The position numbers and the translations under genes are program-made. The notes under the pieces were generated by a model that had not been told where the DNA came from, did not search any database, and worked only from the letters and a program-made list of their open reading frames with translations. Below are positions 16,309-16,797 of a stretch of DNA of 16,797 nt, piece after piece (the first letter of the stretch is position 1; each line of letters starts with the position of its first letter). The DNA comes from Owenia fusiformis (lineage: Eukaryota > Annelida > Polychaeta > Sabellida > Oweniidae). The stretch lies in assembly GCA_903813345.2 (NCBI GenBank), contig CAIIXF020000397.1, positions 1 through 16,797 of the forward strand. Direction: 5' to 3'.

Positions 16309-16797
16309 TTCTTCTTACTATTCTTATTCTAAGCAAGTTTTCTCAATAACCGTAAGATCTTCAGTTAAGACAATCATACAGTCAATTTAGGTCCAGTATC
16401 TAGTTCCTCGGAAATTGGGTCAAATTTTTATCTAGGTCAAAGGTCAGGAACTAGGTCAAATCCAGTACTTTGTCACTTTTTCCCATTATCTCGGTCATCC
16501 TTCAATATTTTCGATCCGGGTTTTTTTCATTGTGTTCCTTATAAAAAAGTAGGAAACCTAGGTTCGATTTATTTTTTTGATATCTCAAACCGATTTCGAG
16601 ATATCAGTGTCCGAAAACGAGGTCCAAAAAAAATTTCTCCGAATCAAATGTCGAGGATATTAATCTTATAGGAAATTTTCTCAGGATTCCGAATCTGAAA
16701 ACTAAATTTGAATCAGACTTCCGGTTCAGAAGTTATGGCGTTTTGAAAGCTCAAAAATCGCTAAATTTGGTGCCCATGTTAAGTCAATGGGAAAAAA
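16309..16797 (+). repeat. Array unit 4 (cut by window end)
   Basis: Starts with a decayed TTCTTACTATTCTTATTC instead of clean (TTA)n, then AGGTCAAAGGTCA at 16434-16446, one core with ACTTCCGGTTCAGAAGT at 16717-16733, and the start of the conserved spacer. The array continues beyond the window. Confidence 0.8.

Larger units (their letters stand above)
11674..16797 (+). repeat. Composite Helitron-like / satellite-like repeat array
   Basis: A head-to-tail array of long units, truncated at the left at 11674 and running off the window. Unit borders are marked by four stem-loop modules ending TCTAG, at 12344-12391, 13089-13135, 14848-14895 and 16263-16308. The ordered parts are: (TTA)n start; AGGTCA-rich segment; ~140-bp core repeats; conserved spacer containing GCTAAATTTGGTGCCC and GACCTC; polypyrimidine tract; three 19-bp repeats; A-run; stem-loop. 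Internal core repeats, a microsatellite and a terminal hairpin are the layout described for non-autonomous Helitron/Helentron-type elements in invertebrates (established knowledge); placing this array there is inference. No helicase or replication-initiator coding sequence is present. Confidence 0.8.

Noticed and set aside
11674-16797. CRISPR-like array or long terminal repeats
   Set aside because: Unit lengths differ widely, there are no unique spacers between short identical repeats, and there is no primer-binding site or reverse-transcriptase frame.
1-16797. A prokaryotic operon or defence system
   Set aside because: No long coding frames, ribosome-binding sites or gene clusters exist; the composition and repeats are eukaryotic in character.

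Overview
The window looks like nuclear DNA of a eukaryote, most likely an invertebrate animal. That is an inference from its AT-rich composition, the many TA-flanked inverted-repeat elements, minisatellites, long diverged tandem repeats and a satellite-like array. I found no convincing complete protein-coding gene, no rRNA or tRNA gene, no CRISPR array, and nothing bacterial or organellar. The longest reading frames (about 60-108 codons) are chance frames or fall inside repeats. A few short stretches have exon-like splice signals and are listed with low confidence. The window could be intergenic or lie within a very large intron.

Layout. (1) 1-5000 is a mosaic of old direct duplications. A unit beginning near TAGCTGGGATCC occurs at 1-654 and again, internally deleted, at 655-1045. 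The block 800-1488 recurs at 3609-4140. A ~338-bp tandem repeat occupies 1503-2172 and resumes at 3037. Transposable elements cut into this mosaic and leave TA duplications: an 862-bp inverted-terminal-repeat element (2173-3034) that itself carries a 221-bp mariner-like MITE (2240-2460), and two members of another MITE family (4143-4621 and an inverted, truncated copy at 4764-4996). (2) 5000-11400 is mostly AT-rich unique sequence. It holds a 54-bp minisatellite (6385-6905), a lone mariner-like terminus (6945), a 14-C run (8680-8693), a ~63-bp inverted repeat (9539-9601 / 9974-10035), a 400-bp quasi-palindrome centred on 10320, and weak exon candidates at 8014-8094 (-), 9483-9645 (+), 10022-10105 (-) and 10969-11067 (-). 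(3) 11402-11671 holds an AATCATAT-rich stretch and a foldback hairpin that abuts the array.

(4) 11674-16797, running off the window, is a composite repeat array and the most interesting part. Units of 745, 1759 and 1415 bp are separated by a 46-48-bp stem-loop module that ends in CTAG (H1-H4). Most units contain a (TTA)n start, a segment with the perfect nuclear-receptor DR1 sequence AGGTCAAAGGTCA, one to three ~140-bp cores carrying the small palindrome ACTTCCGGTTCGGAAGT, a polypyrimidine CCTTCCTATCC tract, three 19-bp repeats TTATTCTGGATGACTCGGC, and then the next stem-loop. This order (core tandem repeats, microsatellite, terminal hairpin) resembles non-autonomous Helitron-like elements of invertebrates, but that assignment is inference. 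No genes act together here; the window is best read as a record of nested repeat insertion and amplification.
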